A stretch of 64,000 nt of DNA. Origin: CATQHL01 sp965242895. Its GTDB lineage: Bacteria; Actinomycetota; Acidimicrobiia; Acidimicrobiales; CATQHL01. Position numbers and translations under genes: made by a program. This document shows, piece after piece, positions 52,777 through 62,221 of the stretch (the first letter of the stretch is position 1; each line of letters opens with the position of its first letter). The notes under the pieces were generated by a model. It made no database searches, had not been told where the DNA came from, and was given only the letters and a program-made list of their open reading frames with translations. Location: positions 806,001-870,000 of the forward strand of contig OZ251507.1 of NCBI GenBank assembly GCA_965242895.1. Reading direction: 5' to 3'.

Positions 52777-55080
52777 CTACCACGCCAAGGGCCACCTCCA
52801 GCAGGTGACGCTGCCGTCACTGCGTATGCCGCATCCGCCTCTGTTGTCTGCTCCTATCATCTGGAAAGACCCTTCCGACGGGTCGGATACCCAGCAGGTG
52901 ACGCTACCGCCACTGTGTATGCCGCATCCGCCTCTGCTGTCTGCCCCTATCCTCTGGAAAGACCCTTCCGACGGGTCGGATACCCAGGATTCCTGATCCA
53001 AATCCCGTAAGACATCGGCACAAACTCTCTCTTTCTGGCAATTTACACCCCCGGCTAGATAGAACTGCACTTCCTCCCTGAATTCATCTAGGGCAGGGTC
53101 GTAGCCTCTCCAGCACTCCACCTCACCGGAGGGACGCAGGCCGCACACACCGTACACACTAGAAGCCAGTTGATCAAACTCCCCCTCCGGAGGGGATGAG
53201 GTTACTGCAGTGTTCACGCCCCAGCACGCCGCTGTTCCGTCGAAGCGCAGCCCGCACGTGTGGAACGCCCCGGCGGTCAAATCCTTAAACGGCACGTCGG
53301 CAGGTAAGCCATTCCCATGGACGTCGTATCCCCAGCACTCCACCACACCTTCAGGCCGCAGGCCGCAAGCATGATAAACCCCAGCCGCCAAGGCTGTGAA
53401 TTGACCCTCAGGAGGCGAGGTCACTCCATTCACATTCCTTCCCCAGCATTCCGCTTCCCCCGTGCGGCGCAAGCCGCACGTGAACCGCAGCCCAGCCGCT
53501 AACTCCACAAAAGTGATCCCCGGAGGTTTCTCCTCCCCATAAGTAGTCCACCCGTAATCATGACAGGAAACACTCTCAAAATCATGCTTTATGTCATAGT
53601 CTGCGTCAGAACAAACAAACTTGGCAGGATCCCCGCCCCAGCATTTTACCCCCCCGCTTTGACGCAAGCCGCACGCATGATACCAACCCGTTACGACGTC
53701 AGTGAACGCTTCTCTCGGCCACAGAACCTGGCCGAAATTTCTCCCAACACCCCAACACGTTAAACTAGCATTCTTAAGCAGACCGCAAGCAAACTGCTCC
53801 GAAACGCTCAGAGATACATAGTCATCCGCAGGAGGCGACAAACGGTGCTCTTTCGCCCAAGCGTAACAATCAGGATACCTAGCAAGTGAAAGCGGAAACA
53901 GAGACTGGTGCACACCAACTGATTGAAGACTCTTTACTGCGGAAGAATTAACGATTCGCTCCGAAACCGAATGAGCAAACAAAGGCGAGCCAACCATCCC
54001 CGCGGACGACATGTTCGCGAGGTTCGTGAAAGCAGAAGAAACTTCGCCGAAAACGCTTCCTCCCCTAGATGGACACTCCGCAGTATAGACACCCCAGCAC
54101 GATGTTTCACCATCAACCAATTCCCCGCAACCATATTCATAATCACCCTCAATTGAAACAAATGACCCAGCGGGAACACCTCTCTTATTAGCGAGCCCAC
54201 GAAACCCAAGGCTTCCGCCCCAACATTCCACTCGACCGTCGGCACGCAGCGCACATGTCCCGCGAGATCTCGAATCGCTGACAGTACTGACAGTTACGAA
54301 CTCCCCATCAGGAGGCGTCAAATCGACTCCACTATATCCTCCCCAGCATTCAATGCCTCCATCATCGGCCCGGACTCCGCACGTATGAGCATAACCTGCA
54401 GCTACCATCACGAACTCGCCATTAGGTGGATCTGCATGACCTCCGACATAATCATGCCAGCCAGTCCCCCACCTTCTTCCATCGCTATCATCCCAACATT
54501 CAACCTCGCCGTTCTCCCGCACAGCACAACCATATTTCACCCCTCCAACGGCCACGGACTTGAACCGACCCGAAAGCGGAGAATACTGCCTAGAACCATT
54601 ATGAGACCAACAAACCAATTCCCTTGTTACCCGCAAACCGCATGTATCTCCACCAGCATCAGTTGGCCCTTTAGCAGAAAGCGCAACAAACCTACCTTCC
54701 GGCAGAACCGGCTTGGATGGCATATCCAAATCGTCTCCGCCCATACAACCCAAAGTGCCATCTAACTTAATACCACACGAATAAAAGCCCCATCTGTAAC
54801 TAACCAAGAATTCCGGCAACTCTCCCTCACTCAAATCGATCAACTCCGGGTACGCCACCCCCGCCACGCGCACCCACTCCGGCATCCCCTCGGGATGACC
54901 AGACATCTCAAGTTCAACTTCGTCGGAAACCTCCGAAGCGCCCGACCGACCAGATTCTCCATCCGGCGACTTAGCGACAGGGTCGCTGCCTATCTCGTCC
55001 AGCACTTCATTATCAGTCAGATCGGACTCGCACGACACAGCCAGCAAGACCGCAACTACTACTAATCCAAGAATTCGCAT
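52777..55080 (-). CDS. RCC1-like repeat lipoprotein
   Basis: 767 aa. The signal peptide ends in a lipobox (LAVSC), so the protein is surface-anchored outside the membrane. The body is a series of about 14 units with the core CGLR..G.VECWG (examples: CGLRRTGEAECWG, CGLRPEGVVECWG, CGLRFDGTAACWG), each preceded by FV.L.AG. This fits RCC1/beta-propeller repeats. Most units have two cysteines, so disulfides between blades are possible. The C-terminal end has a recently duplicated 31-residue unit (DNA repeat 52798-52985). AGAGGAAG precedes ATG 55080. Function may be ligand or cell-surface binding; no enzyme motif. Confidence 0.85.
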   Translation of the reverse strand: MRILGLVVVAVLLAVSCESDLTDNEVLDEIGSDPVAKSPDGESGRSGASEVSDEVELEMSGHPEGMPEWVRVAGVAYPELIDLSEGELPEFLVSYRWGFYSCGIKLDGTLGCMGGDDLDMPSKPVLPEGRFVALSAKGPTDAGGDTCGLRVTRELVCWSHNGSRQYSPLSGRFKSVAVGGVKYGCAVRENGEVECWDDSDGRRWGTGWHDYVGGHADPPNGEFVMVAAGYAHTCGVRADDGGIECWGGYSGVDLTPPDGEFVTVSTVSDSRSRGTCALRADGRVECWGGSLGFRGLANKRGVPAGSFVSIEGDYEYGCGELVDGETSCWGVYTAECPSRGGSVFGEVSSAFTNLANMSSAGMVGSPLFAHSVSERIVNSSAVKSLQSVGVHQSLFPLSLARYPDCYAWAKEHRLSPPADDYVSLSVSEQFACGLLKNASLTCWGVGRNFGQVLWPREAFTDVVTGWYHACGLRQSGGVKCWGGDPAKFVCSDADYDIKHDFESVSCHDYGWTTYGEEKPPGITFVELAAGLRFTCGLRRTGEAECWGRNVNGVTSPPEGQFTALAAGVYHACGLRPEGVVECWGYDVHGNGLPADVPFKDLTAGAFHTCGLRFDGTAACWGVNTAVTSSPPEGEFDQLASSVYGVCGLRPSGEVECWRGYDPALDEFREEVQFYLAGGVNCQKERVCADVLRDLDQESWVSDPSEGSFQRIGADSRGGCGIHSGGSVTCWVSDPSEGSFQMIGADNRGGCGIRSDGSVTCWRWPLAW
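52798..52985 (-). repeat. 93-base tandem duplication in the RCC1-like gene
   Basis: Copies at 52798-52890 and 52891-52983 differ at only a few positions and encode two nearly equal 31-residue units containing SDPSEGSF and GGCGI. Their DNA-level identity is far higher than among the other units of the gene, so the duplication is recent. Confidence 0.92.
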
Positions 55081-55164
55081 AACAACTGCTTCCTCTTCAA
55101 GATACGCCAGTCAAGATACGCCAGATTCCCTCTGACGCAGCCGTCTCCCGCAGCACCACTGCAG

Positions 55165-56724
55165 GTGTCTCCAGGAGAACGCTTCCTTGGATGCCGCAAA
55201 CCTTCCGACGCAGACTCACAAGAACCTAGGATATCTTATGCTGACGGCCATGACCTACGGACACCTCTGAAATGGCCTACAAATTCATTACCTGCCCAGT
55301 CCCCCCGTAATCCGCGAAAGGCTCGTGTCATCAACTCCGCAACGGATCGACAAACTCCACCTCAAGCAGAACCGAGGCGCACGTCCATCAGTCGAAGCAC
55401 TGCGCTGAACTCGCCAGCCGCTTCAACCGACGCCCGCATAGTGCTGCGCGGAGCGCGCTGGCCAGGCGACGTTGCCATCCGCGCTGGGAAGATCGAAGCG
55501 GTCGGGTCGGTGCCGGCCGCTGAGGGGGATGAGGTGGTCGACTGCTCAGGCGACATCCTCACGCCCGGCCTCATCAACACGCACCACCACCTCTACCAGT
55601 GGATGACCAGGGGACGAGCGATCGGCTGCGATCTGTTCAGCTGGCTGGTCGCCCTGTATCCCGTCTGGGGCAGGCTCGAGGTGGAAGACGCCGCAGCAGC
55701 AGCCCGGGTGGGCATCGCCGAACTTGCGATCAGCGGCGCCAGCACCGTATTCGACCACCACTACGTGGTGCCCCGCGGCGACGACGAGATTTTTGATGTG
55801 ATCGTGCATGCCGCCGCCGAGGTGGGGGTGCGGCTGCACCTCTCACGGGGGTCGATGGATCTGGGCGAAAGCGCCGGCGGGCTGCCGCCTGATCATCTAG
55901 TCGAAGAACTCGACGACATAGGCGCTTCCACCGAGCGCCTAGCGTCGCAGTATCACGACGGCGAGTGGGTCTCCATCGTGGTGGCGCCCTGCAGCCCCTT
56001 CTCAGTGAGCACGGAACTAATGGTCGCCTCCGCGGAGTTGGCTCGCCGCCTCGGTCTGCGTATGCACACCCACTTAGTGGAGACGATCAACGAGCAGCAG
56101 CACTGCATCGAGCGATTCGGACGCAGACCGGTGGAGGTGCTGGAGTCCTGGGGCTGGATGAACGACGACGTGTGGTTGGCGCACGGAATTCACCTCGACA
56201 GCGAAGAGATAGCCAAACTGGGGGCAGCGGGCGTCGGTGTGGCTCACTGCCCTTCTTCCAACGCTCGGCTGGCGTCGGGCATGTGCCCTGTGGTCGGGCT
56301 GCGGGCTGCGGGCTCAGCGGTAGGCTTGGGCGTGGACGGGGTGGCTTCTAACGAGGTGGGCGGGCTGTTTCCCGAGATGCGTCAAGCGCTCTATGAAGCG
56401 CGCTTGCGGGAGGGACGGGCGGACGCCCTCATGCCATCCGACGTCCTGGAGATGGCCACCCTCGGCGGGGCGAAATGCTTAGATCGCACGCACGACCTGG
56501 GACGGCTCGAACCCGGGATGGCCGCCGACGTGGCGGTCTGGCCGGCCGACGACCTAGGCGACATCGCCGACCCCGTGACGGCGTTGATCCTGGGGCGAGA
56601 TCGTCTAGTTCGGCACCTCTACGTAGGAGGGCGCGCTGTGGTGCTCGAAGGCGAGGTGCTCGGCCTCGACCTGCGGCAGGCCCACGCCGAACTAGCGCGC
56701 AGAGCTCGCCGCCTCCACGACTGA
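55165..56724 (+). CDS. Amidohydrolase, 8-oxoguanine-deaminase/TRZ-ATZ type
   Basis: Up to 519 aa. Metal-binding residues are complete: GLINTHHHLYQ (HxH), MHTHLVETINEQ (His and Glu), LAHGIHLD (His) and LGVDGVASNE (Asp). The C-terminus has LGRLEPGMAADVAVW, as in cytosine/oxoguanine deaminases. It would hydrolyse an amino group of a purine- or triazine-like ring with one metal ion. The conserved part begins near ARIVLRGARW (about 55430), and the first 90 codons look non-coding, so the true start may be near GTG 55441. A related but degenerate amidohydrolase follows at 56816. Confidence 0.82.
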   Translation: MSPGERFLGCRKPSDADSQEPRISYADGHDLRTPLKWPTNSLPAQSPRNPRKARVINSATDRQTPPQAEPRRTSISRSTALNSPAASTDARIVLRGARWPGDVAIRAGKIEAVGSVPAAEGDEVVDCSGDILTPGLINTHHHLYQWMTRGRAIGCDLFSWLVALYPVWGRLEVEDAAAAARVGIAELAISGASTVFDHHYVVPRGDDEIFDVIVHAAAEVGVRLHLSRGSMDLGESAGGLPPDHLVEELDDIGASTERLASQYHDGEWVSIVVAPCSPFSVSTELMVASAELARRLGLRMHTHLVETINEQQHCIERFGRRPVEVLESWGWMNDDVWLAHGIHLDSEEIAKLGAAGVGVAHCPSSNARLASGMCPVVGLRAAGSAVGLGVDGVASNEVGGLFPEMRQALYEARLREGRADALMPSDVLEMATLGGAKCLDRTHDLGRLEPGMAADVAVWPADDLGDIADPVTALILGRDRLVRHLYVGGRAVVLEGEVLGLDLRQAHAELARRARRLHD

Positions 56725-56815
56725 GACTCAGCCGGTCACGTCCGGGCGGCCCGGACAACTCCGACCTCGGAGAGAGACTCGCGCCTCTGAACGCTTCGTC
56801 AATTACCATCAGATC

Positions 56816-58321
56816 GTGGATCTTCTGGTGCACGGCGCCGAACTTATCTGGACAGGCCGACGGGAACTCCCTGGCGCGGACCTGCGTTGCCGCCGCGGAA
56901 TGGTGACGGACGTGGGCGCCGACGCAAGCGCTCACACCGACGCTGGCAGGGTCTCCCCGTCGAGCGGAACTCCCCCGAAAGAGCCGGAAGAAGCTGACCA
57001 GCCAAACGGAAATCCCCCGCCTGGCGGAAGTCTCCCCCAGAAAGAAAATCCCCCGCCGGAACGCCCGGAACAGCCGGAAGAACCGGAACAGCCGGAAGAA
57101 CCGGAACAGCCGGAACGCCCGGAACGGCTGGACGCATCGGGCTGCGTCGTGATCCCTGGCCTGGTGAACGCCCACCACCACCTTCTGCAGTCGGCCTTCC
57201 GCACGCTGGAGGGCACCCGCCGCGTCCGCATGGATGCGTGGCTCTCCGCAATGGCCGGCTACTACCGAGCCGCTGCGGTAGATCCGCCCCTGGCCGCAGC
57301 CGCAGCCGCAGTGGCCGCAGCCGAAGGTCTCCTAGCAGGGGTCACGACCGTCGCCGACCATCACCTGACTTGGCCAGAGACCTGCGACCCCAACGAACTG
57401 GCAAGCGCCGTCATCAGCGCCGCAGCCGAAGCGGAGGTTCGCTTGGTGTTCGTGAGGGGCACCGCCGGTGACGACCCAGAGAAGGCAGCCGAGAACATCA
57501 CCGACCTAGTCGCCCGCTACGGAGCGGGTGAGCCGCACGGGAAGCTGCAGATCGCCTGCGGCCCGGCCGGCGTCCACTCCGACGGCCCCGAGACGTTCGC
57601 CCTCCTCGGCGAGGTCGCTGCCAAACACGGACTGAGACGGCGAACCCAGGCCAACGAACAAGTGGACGTGGAGCGCGCCGAACGGCGCTGGGGTCGCCGC
57701 CCGCTCGACCTGCTGGAATCCTGGGGGTGGCTAGCGCCCGACGTGACCCTGGCGCATCTCTGCGAGATCACGCCTGCGGAGGTGGCTCGCCTGGCGGAAT
57801 CGGGCGCATGCGCCACCCACGCTCCAGGCTGCGACGTCCCGATGGGTTGGGGTGTAGCGCCCGTGGGTGAACTGCTCGACGCTGGCGTGAGGGTGGGGTT
57901 AGGCACCAGCGGAGGGGGGAGCAACGACGCCGGCCATCTACTTGCCGACGCCCGCCTGGCCTTGCAGGTGGGGGGTTTGAGTTCACGCCCGCCGACCGCC
58001 CATGAGGTGCTGCGAATGGCCGCATCCGGTTCGGCGTTCGGCCTGGGACGGGACGAGTTGGGGCACCTAGAGCCCGGGGCGGCCGCAGACTTCTGCTGCT
58101 ACGACGTGAGCGGTCCGGCCGACGCCGGGGTGGGCGACAGGCTGGCCGGTTTGCTCTGGGCAAGCCCCGGGCGGCTACCCAAACACGTCGTGGTGGGCGG
58201 GAAGGTGGTGGTGCGCGACGGCGAGTTGCTGAGCCTAGACGCTTCGAAGGCAGCCGAGAGGCTGCGCCTCATGATGGCAGAGCGTCTGAGCAGAGGCGCT
58301 GGTAGACAGACAGGCAGGTAA
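56816..58321 (+). CDS. Amidohydrolase-fold protein lacking key metal ligands
   Basis: 501 aa, same fold as the preceding gene: VNAHHHLLQ (HxH present), LAHLCE, LGHLEPGAAADFCCYD. Compared with that neighbour two metal positions are lost: the second His (neighbour HTHLVE; here RTQANEQ) and the catalytic Asp (neighbour LGVDGVASN; here LGTSGGGSN). It should therefore not act as a normal deaminase and may be a regulatory subunit or have new chemistry. A Pro/Glu repeat insert (about residues 60-105, DNA repeat 57058-57130) sits before the HxH motif. The start at GTG 56816 fits the typical DLLVHGAELIW opening strand. Confidence 0.8.
   Translation: MDLLVHGAELIWTGRRELPGADLRCRRGMVTDVGADASAHTDAGRVSPSSGTPPKEPEEADQPNGNPPPGGSLPQKENPPPERPEQPEEPEQPEEPEQPERPERLDASGCVVIPGLVNAHHHLLQSAFRTLEGTRRVRMDAWLSAMAGYYRAAAVDPPLAAAAAAVAAAEGLLAGVTTVADHHLTWPETCDPNELASAVISAAAEAEVRLVFVRGTAGDDPEKAAENITDLVARYGAGEPHGKLQIACGPAGVHSDGPETFALLGEVAAKHGLRRRTQANEQVDVERAERRWGRRPLDLLESWGWLAPDVTLAHLCEITPAEVARLAESGACATHAPGCDVPMGWGVAPVGELLDAGVRVGLGTSGGGSNDAGHLLADARLALQVGGLSSRPPTAHEVLRMAASGSAFGLGRDELGHLEPGAAADFCCYDVSGPADAGVGDRLAGLLWASPGRLPKHVVVGGKVVVRDGELLSLDASKAAERLRLMMAERLSRGAGRQTGR
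57058..57130 (+). repeat. Tandem 18-base repeat encoding Pro/Glu-rich insert
   Basis: Units of CCGGAACAGCCGGAAGAA and diverged neighbours repeat in frame and encode PEQPEE-type residues in the amidohydrolase-fold protein. Nearby (56955-57055) looser copies of CCCCCGCC..GGAA also occur. Confidence 0.85.
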
Positions 58322-58333
58322 GCAGGTAAATCG

Positions 58334-59875
58334 ATGGACTTCGACGCAGTCGTGGTAGGGGCTGGCCACAACGGTCTCATCTGCGCCGCCTACCTCGCCC
58401 GGTCTGGTTTGCGTACGGCGATTCTGGAAGCGCGCCCCACCCCCGGGGGCTGCGCTTCGACCGTGGACGCCCTAGGGGCGCGTGTGAACGTCTGCAACTG
58501 CGATCACCTGCTAGTTCGCAGCCTTCCCCTCGAGGAAGAACTGGATCTGGCTGCCCACGGCCTGCGATATCTCGACGTGGACCCGGCGCAGTCCAACCTC
58601 TTCTGGGACAACCACCCCCCCTGGTATCTCTGGAGGGACACAGACCAAACCATCGACGGACTGCAGCGCTCCTACCCCGCGGAGGTCGACGGCTACCGCC
58701 GCTTGATGCGCGCCGCTAGGCCGGTCGCCGAGTTGATCATAGAGTTGGCGCAGACCCTTTTGAGCCGCCGCAGTCTTACCGACCTGCTAGGACGCCGCGC
58801 CGTCGCCGCAGCAAGGCTGTTCAGGTGGTCGCGCCTCAGCGCCCAAGGGCTGCTTGGAGGTTTCTTCAGTCACGAAGCCATGGTGCTGCCCGCCTTAGCT
58901 ACCGGCCCGATCGTCTGGGGGTTGGACGGGTCAACCCCCGGTACGGGGTTGGGCGCCCTGGGTTATGTTCTGCGCCATCTAGTAGGAGTGGCGCGCCCTG
59001 CAGGAGGGAGCGGCGCTCTCATCGAGGCCGTGGGGCGAAGTTTCCGAGCCTCAGGCGGGGAGTTGCGCTGCGGTAAGCGGGTGGACGCCGTAGTGGTGGA
59101 GGCCGGAGGAAAAGTGAAGGGTGTGCGGTTGGCGGACGCCGGAGACGGCGAGATGGGCGAGATGATCGAGTCCAAACGTGTGGTGGTGGCCTGCGACCCC
59201 AGGGTGGTTCGCCTAGAGGGCTCCGGAGTGCCGCGCGACTTCGCTGGGACGTGGTCGGCGCCCACCCCCGACGGCTACGAATCCAAGATCGACGCCGTGG
59301 TTTCCGCTCCCCCCGTCTACCGCCATATGCCCGACGGGGCGGACGCAGCTCACGCCCTGACCCCCACCACCATGATCCTGCCATCGCTAAGCACCCTAAG
59401 CCGCAACTTGGCAGATTCCGCTAGGGGGCGCATTGGCGAAGACCCTGTGTTCTTCGCCAACGTTCCGTCGGCGCTTGACGCTTCCATGCGTCCGCCGGGA
59501 GGAGGTCACGTCTTCAGCCTAGAGGTTCTCTACACACCCTTCGCCCTGACCGGAGGCTGGGAGCACAGCGACGAGCCCGCCCGCTGGCTTAGGCGCTTCA
59601 GCGAGCACATACAGCCCGGGTTTGCGGAAGGCATCGTTCACTGGCGGGCGATGACACCTCCCGACTACGAAGAGCAGTTTTACCTGCCGAAGGGTTACGT
59701 GGCTTCGTTCACGGGTTCACCGCTCTCAGCCTTGCTGGGCAGACCCCGGCACCTAACCCGCTACCACACGCCGATAGGCGGTTTGTTCCTGACCGGCGGG
59801 GCCACCTACCCAGGAGCCGGAGTATGGGGTGCGTCGGGCCGCAACACTGCTAAAGTAATCCTAGAACGGGTCTGA
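58334..59875 (+). CDS. CrtI/phytoene-desaturase-like FAD oxidoreductase
   Basis: 513 aa. The N-terminus has the dinucleotide motif VVVGAGHNGLICAAYLARSG and a following EARPTPGGCAST, as in phytoene desaturase-type enzymes and their COG1233 relatives. The C-terminus has PIGGLFLTGGATYPGAGVWGASGRNTA, shown here as GLFLTGGATYPGAGV and SGRNTAKVIL, the FAD-closing motif. The protein probably oxidises a hydrophobic or retinoid-like substrate; no other carotenoid gene is present. ATG 58334 is 12 bases after the amidohydrolase stop, same strand, so they may be co-transcribed. Its 3' end overlaps the convergent UvrD-like gene by 15 bases. Confidence 0.85.
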   Translation: MDFDAVVVGAGHNGLICAAYLARSGLRTAILEARPTPGGCASTVDALGARVNVCNCDHLLVRSLPLEEELDLAAHGLRYLDVDPAQSNLFWDNHPPWYLWRDTDQTIDGLQRSYPAEVDGYRRLMRAARPVAELIIELAQTLLSRRSLTDLLGRRAVAAARLFRWSRLSAQGLLGGFFSHEAMVLPALATGPIVWGLDGSTPGTGLGALGYVLRHLVGVARPAGGSGALIEAVGRSFRASGGELRCGKRVDAVVVEAGGKVKGVRLADAGDGEMGEMIESKRVVVACDPRVVRLEGSGVPRDFAGTWSAPTPDGYESKIDAVVSAPPVYRHMPDGADAAHALTPTTMILPSLSTLSRNLADSARGRIGEDPVFFANVPSALDASMRPPGGGHVFSLEVLYTPFALTGGWEHSDEPARWLRRFSEHIQPGFAEGIVHWRAMTPPDYEEQFYLPKGYVASFTGSPLSALLGRPRHLTRYHTPIGGLFLTGGATYPGAGVWGASGRNTAKVILERV

Positions 59876-62221
59876 GCAGCCCGACTGCTTATCCGTACCC
59901 CCCTCGTCATCCACCAACTCGCAGTGTTCGAGAGCTGAATAGAGCACTTCGCTCGGCTCGCTGTCGTAGAGCAGAAAGAGGGCGTCCCGCGCTCGTGTCA
60001 TGGCAACAAACAGCTGGCTGATCTGCATCGACCTGTTCTCGGCGTGTTCCGCCTGCGACTGCCCGAATCGTCGCCCGGAAGGAAACTTACCTTCAGTAAG
60101 GCCGAGAATGAACACCACCTTGAACTCCAACCCCTTGGCCCTGTGAAACGTCCCCACCTTGACTTTTCTGTTGGTCTTGCCTGCGAATTTTTGAAGGTCT
60201 TGGTATAGGAAACCTGCATTCTTCAGCTGCGACTTGACTACATTTACGACATGGTTAGCGGCCGCAAAGACTCCGATATCGCCCCTGCTCACAGAGTCCC
60301 CCTCGCAGAGGGCTTCAATCTTTTCTATCGCAAACGACGCCTGAGATGAGATATCCCCTGCGCCTATCAATTGAGGCTTGACCCCCTGCCTCTGGGTTTC
60401 TGAAACCCCTTCTCCACGCTTGTATTCGTCTCCGAGGTCGTCGACAGTCTCCGCACCGGCGCAGGCTAGAGCCGCCTTGATGATTTGCTCCGTGTTGCGG
60501 TAGTTCTCTCTCAGAATCGAACTGTTGCCGCGCACGTCTATACCAGCTTGAGCCAGCGTGAACCCTCCCGGATAAATCTTCTGTGCGCCGTCCCCCACAA
60601 TGAGGAGACTGTCCGGCCCGCCGCGGAAGTCCTCTCCTGTCACCAGCGCATACACGAACTGCAGCCCGACAAGGGTCAAGTCCTGCGCCTCATCCACGAT
60701 GGCTGCTCTGTAAGTCGGCGCTTCACGCCCTTTCGCTATGTCGCAGGCGGCTCGCAGCACGTCAGGAAAGTCGACAATCCCCTCCTCCGCTAGACGCCGG
60801 TCGTACTCTTCTTTGAGTTCCCAACTCTGGCGGCGCATTTCCGCTCCAAACGGGGTTTGACGGCCTGTTCGCTCGATCGCCAAATACTGCTCCAGCGTGT
60901 CTATGCCCATCCCTTTTATTACCTTGTCAATCTCTTCTCGAAGATATTTCCTGGTGATCGAGGCTCGATGCAGCGGCGATCCATCAGTGACAACAGTCTT
61001 GTGCGCTTTGGAGAACAGCGAATTGAGGGCTCTGGGATCCATTGAAGGCTCCCTGCCTGCCTCTTTGCAAATTCGATAGGCGAGTTTGTCTACATTCGTG
61101 AACTCCACAGCGTCCTTCATGGCGCTAGGAAGCCTCAGGTACAGGTTCTTGAGTACCGGCGGCAAGTTCTTGATGTAGGTAGTGAAGAGAATCGGCGTTT
61201 GCGGCGTTTGCTCGGAAAACATCTCCTCGGAGAATCGCTTCGCCAGCGCCGCCGCCCGGTGGAGCGCCACGACCGTCTTGCCCGTTCCTGCTGAACCACT
61301 GATTCGCGCCGGCCCGCTGAAACGCCTGCGAACGAGGCTGCGCTGTTCAGGGTGAAGAAACACCATCCACTCCTCGACGGGCGCTTTGAGCAGCCGCAGG
61401 ATTTCGTCAGGGTTCAAAACGTCAGACAGGCCAGCCACCGCCCCGCGCTCGACAACGGCGGTGCGGAAGCGCTCGTTGGCCAATTCCTCGTCTGCGAGCA
61501 GTTCCTGCTCACGCCATTCTTCCGGTGAAATCTCACAGCACTGCAGCACGATGTCGAGCTGGTCTTCACTGATTTCCGGCCAGACGTCCAACAGGTTGTC
61601 TGCTTTGCTTTGCCGGAGAAGCGCAACCTCCTCCGGCGCAAACCCCAGTTCTGCTATCTCCTTGTCAGTCCAGTGCTCCAACAGCGAAGGCTCAGTGCGC
61701 TCTCCGGCGCGCTCTCCTGATTCCTCTCGATCTCGGATCGCTCCCTCGACGCTCTCAACGCGGGGGAGGCGGCGGGGGGCTCTCTCCAGCCTCACCTCTG
61801 GATCTCGGATCGCTCTCTCGACGCTCTCAACGGCGCCTCTCGGCGGCGTCTCGTCGTCCTGAAGAAGATGTTCAAAGCCTCCACCCTCGGAGGTGATCCC
61901 AATCAACGCAGGAGCCCCGTCGCGCGGCGCCACAAAGACCGTCCGCCCAGCCAGCAGATAGATGTCGTCGTGCCGGCCGGCTCGCAGGAAAACAGTCAGC
62001 GAACCTTGACGGGCAAGAAGTATGCGAATCTCCTGTGACGCCCGAATTGTCCAAAGCCGCTGCGCCCCGACTTTTCCGCTGACAGGCTCAAGATTCAGCG
62101 ACGGCGATTCAGGGTTCTTGAGATACTGGTCAACCGCTTTCAGCACGCGCTTAACGTCGTTCGCGGAAAGAGAGTGGGTAGAAGTAAAAAACTTCTGATC
62201 AAACGAACATTCGCCGTTCAC
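59861..62221 (-). CDS. RelE-like domain fused to a UvrD/Rep-type helicase
   Basis: 786 aa. Residues about 10-95 follow the RelE/ParE toxin fold: VKRVLKAVDQYLKNP, then RLWTIRASQEIRILLARQG and RAGRHDDIYLLAG. After a charged linker with two duplicated segments comes an SF1 helicase: Walker A GSAGTGKT (about 308-315), IVDEAQDLT (motif II), LRENYRNTEQI (motif IV-like), TFHRAKGLEFKVVF and LFVAMTRARDALFLLY (motifs V/VI). Such toxin-helicase fusions could link RNA or DNA cleavage to DNA damage or phage defence; the function here is unknown. The RelE active-site residues cannot be verified by eye. Confidence 0.82.
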   Translation of the reverse strand: MNGECSFDQKFFTSTHSLSANDVKRVLKAVDQYLKNPESPSLNLEPVSGKVGAQRLWTIRASQEIRILLARQGSLTVFLRAGRHDDIYLLAGRTVFVAPRDGAPALIGITSEGGGFEHLLQDDETPPRGAVESVERAIRDPEVRLERAPRRLPRVESVEGAIRDREESGERAGERTEPSLLEHWTDKEIAELGFAPEEVALLRQSKADNLLDVWPEISEDQLDIVLQCCEISPEEWREQELLADEELANERFRTAVVERGAVAGLSDVLNPDEILRLLKAPVEEWMVFLHPEQRSLVRRRFSGPARISGSAGTGKTVVALHRAAALAKRFSEEMFSEQTPQTPILFTTYIKNLPPVLKNLYLRLPSAMKDAVEFTNVDKLAYRICKEAGREPSMDPRALNSLFSKAHKTVVTDGSPLHRASITRKYLREEIDKVIKGMGIDTLEQYLAIERTGRQTPFGAEMRRQSWELKEEYDRRLAEEGIVDFPDVLRAACDIAKGREAPTYRAAIVDEAQDLTLVGLQFVYALVTGEDFRGGPDSLLIVGDGAQKIYPGGFTLAQAGIDVRGNSSILRENYRNTEQIIKAALACAGAETVDDLGDEYKRGEGVSETQRQGVKPQLIGAGDISSQASFAIEKIEALCEGDSVSRGDIGVFAAANHVVNVVKSQLKNAGFLYQDLQKFAGKTNRKVKVGTFHRAKGLEFKVVFILGLTEGKFPSGRRFGQSQAEHAENRSMQISQLFVAMTRARDALFLLYDSEPSEVLYSALEHCELVDDEGGTDKQSGCSDPF
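61728..61834 (-). repeat. Direct repeat in the linker of the RelE-UvrD gene
   Basis: A segment of about 33 bases beginning GATCTCGGATCGCTC occurs at about 61729-61760 and again at 61801-61832, one base different. It encodes the duplicated ESVEGAIRD/ESVERAIRD pieces between the toxin-like and helicase parts. Confidence 0.85.
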
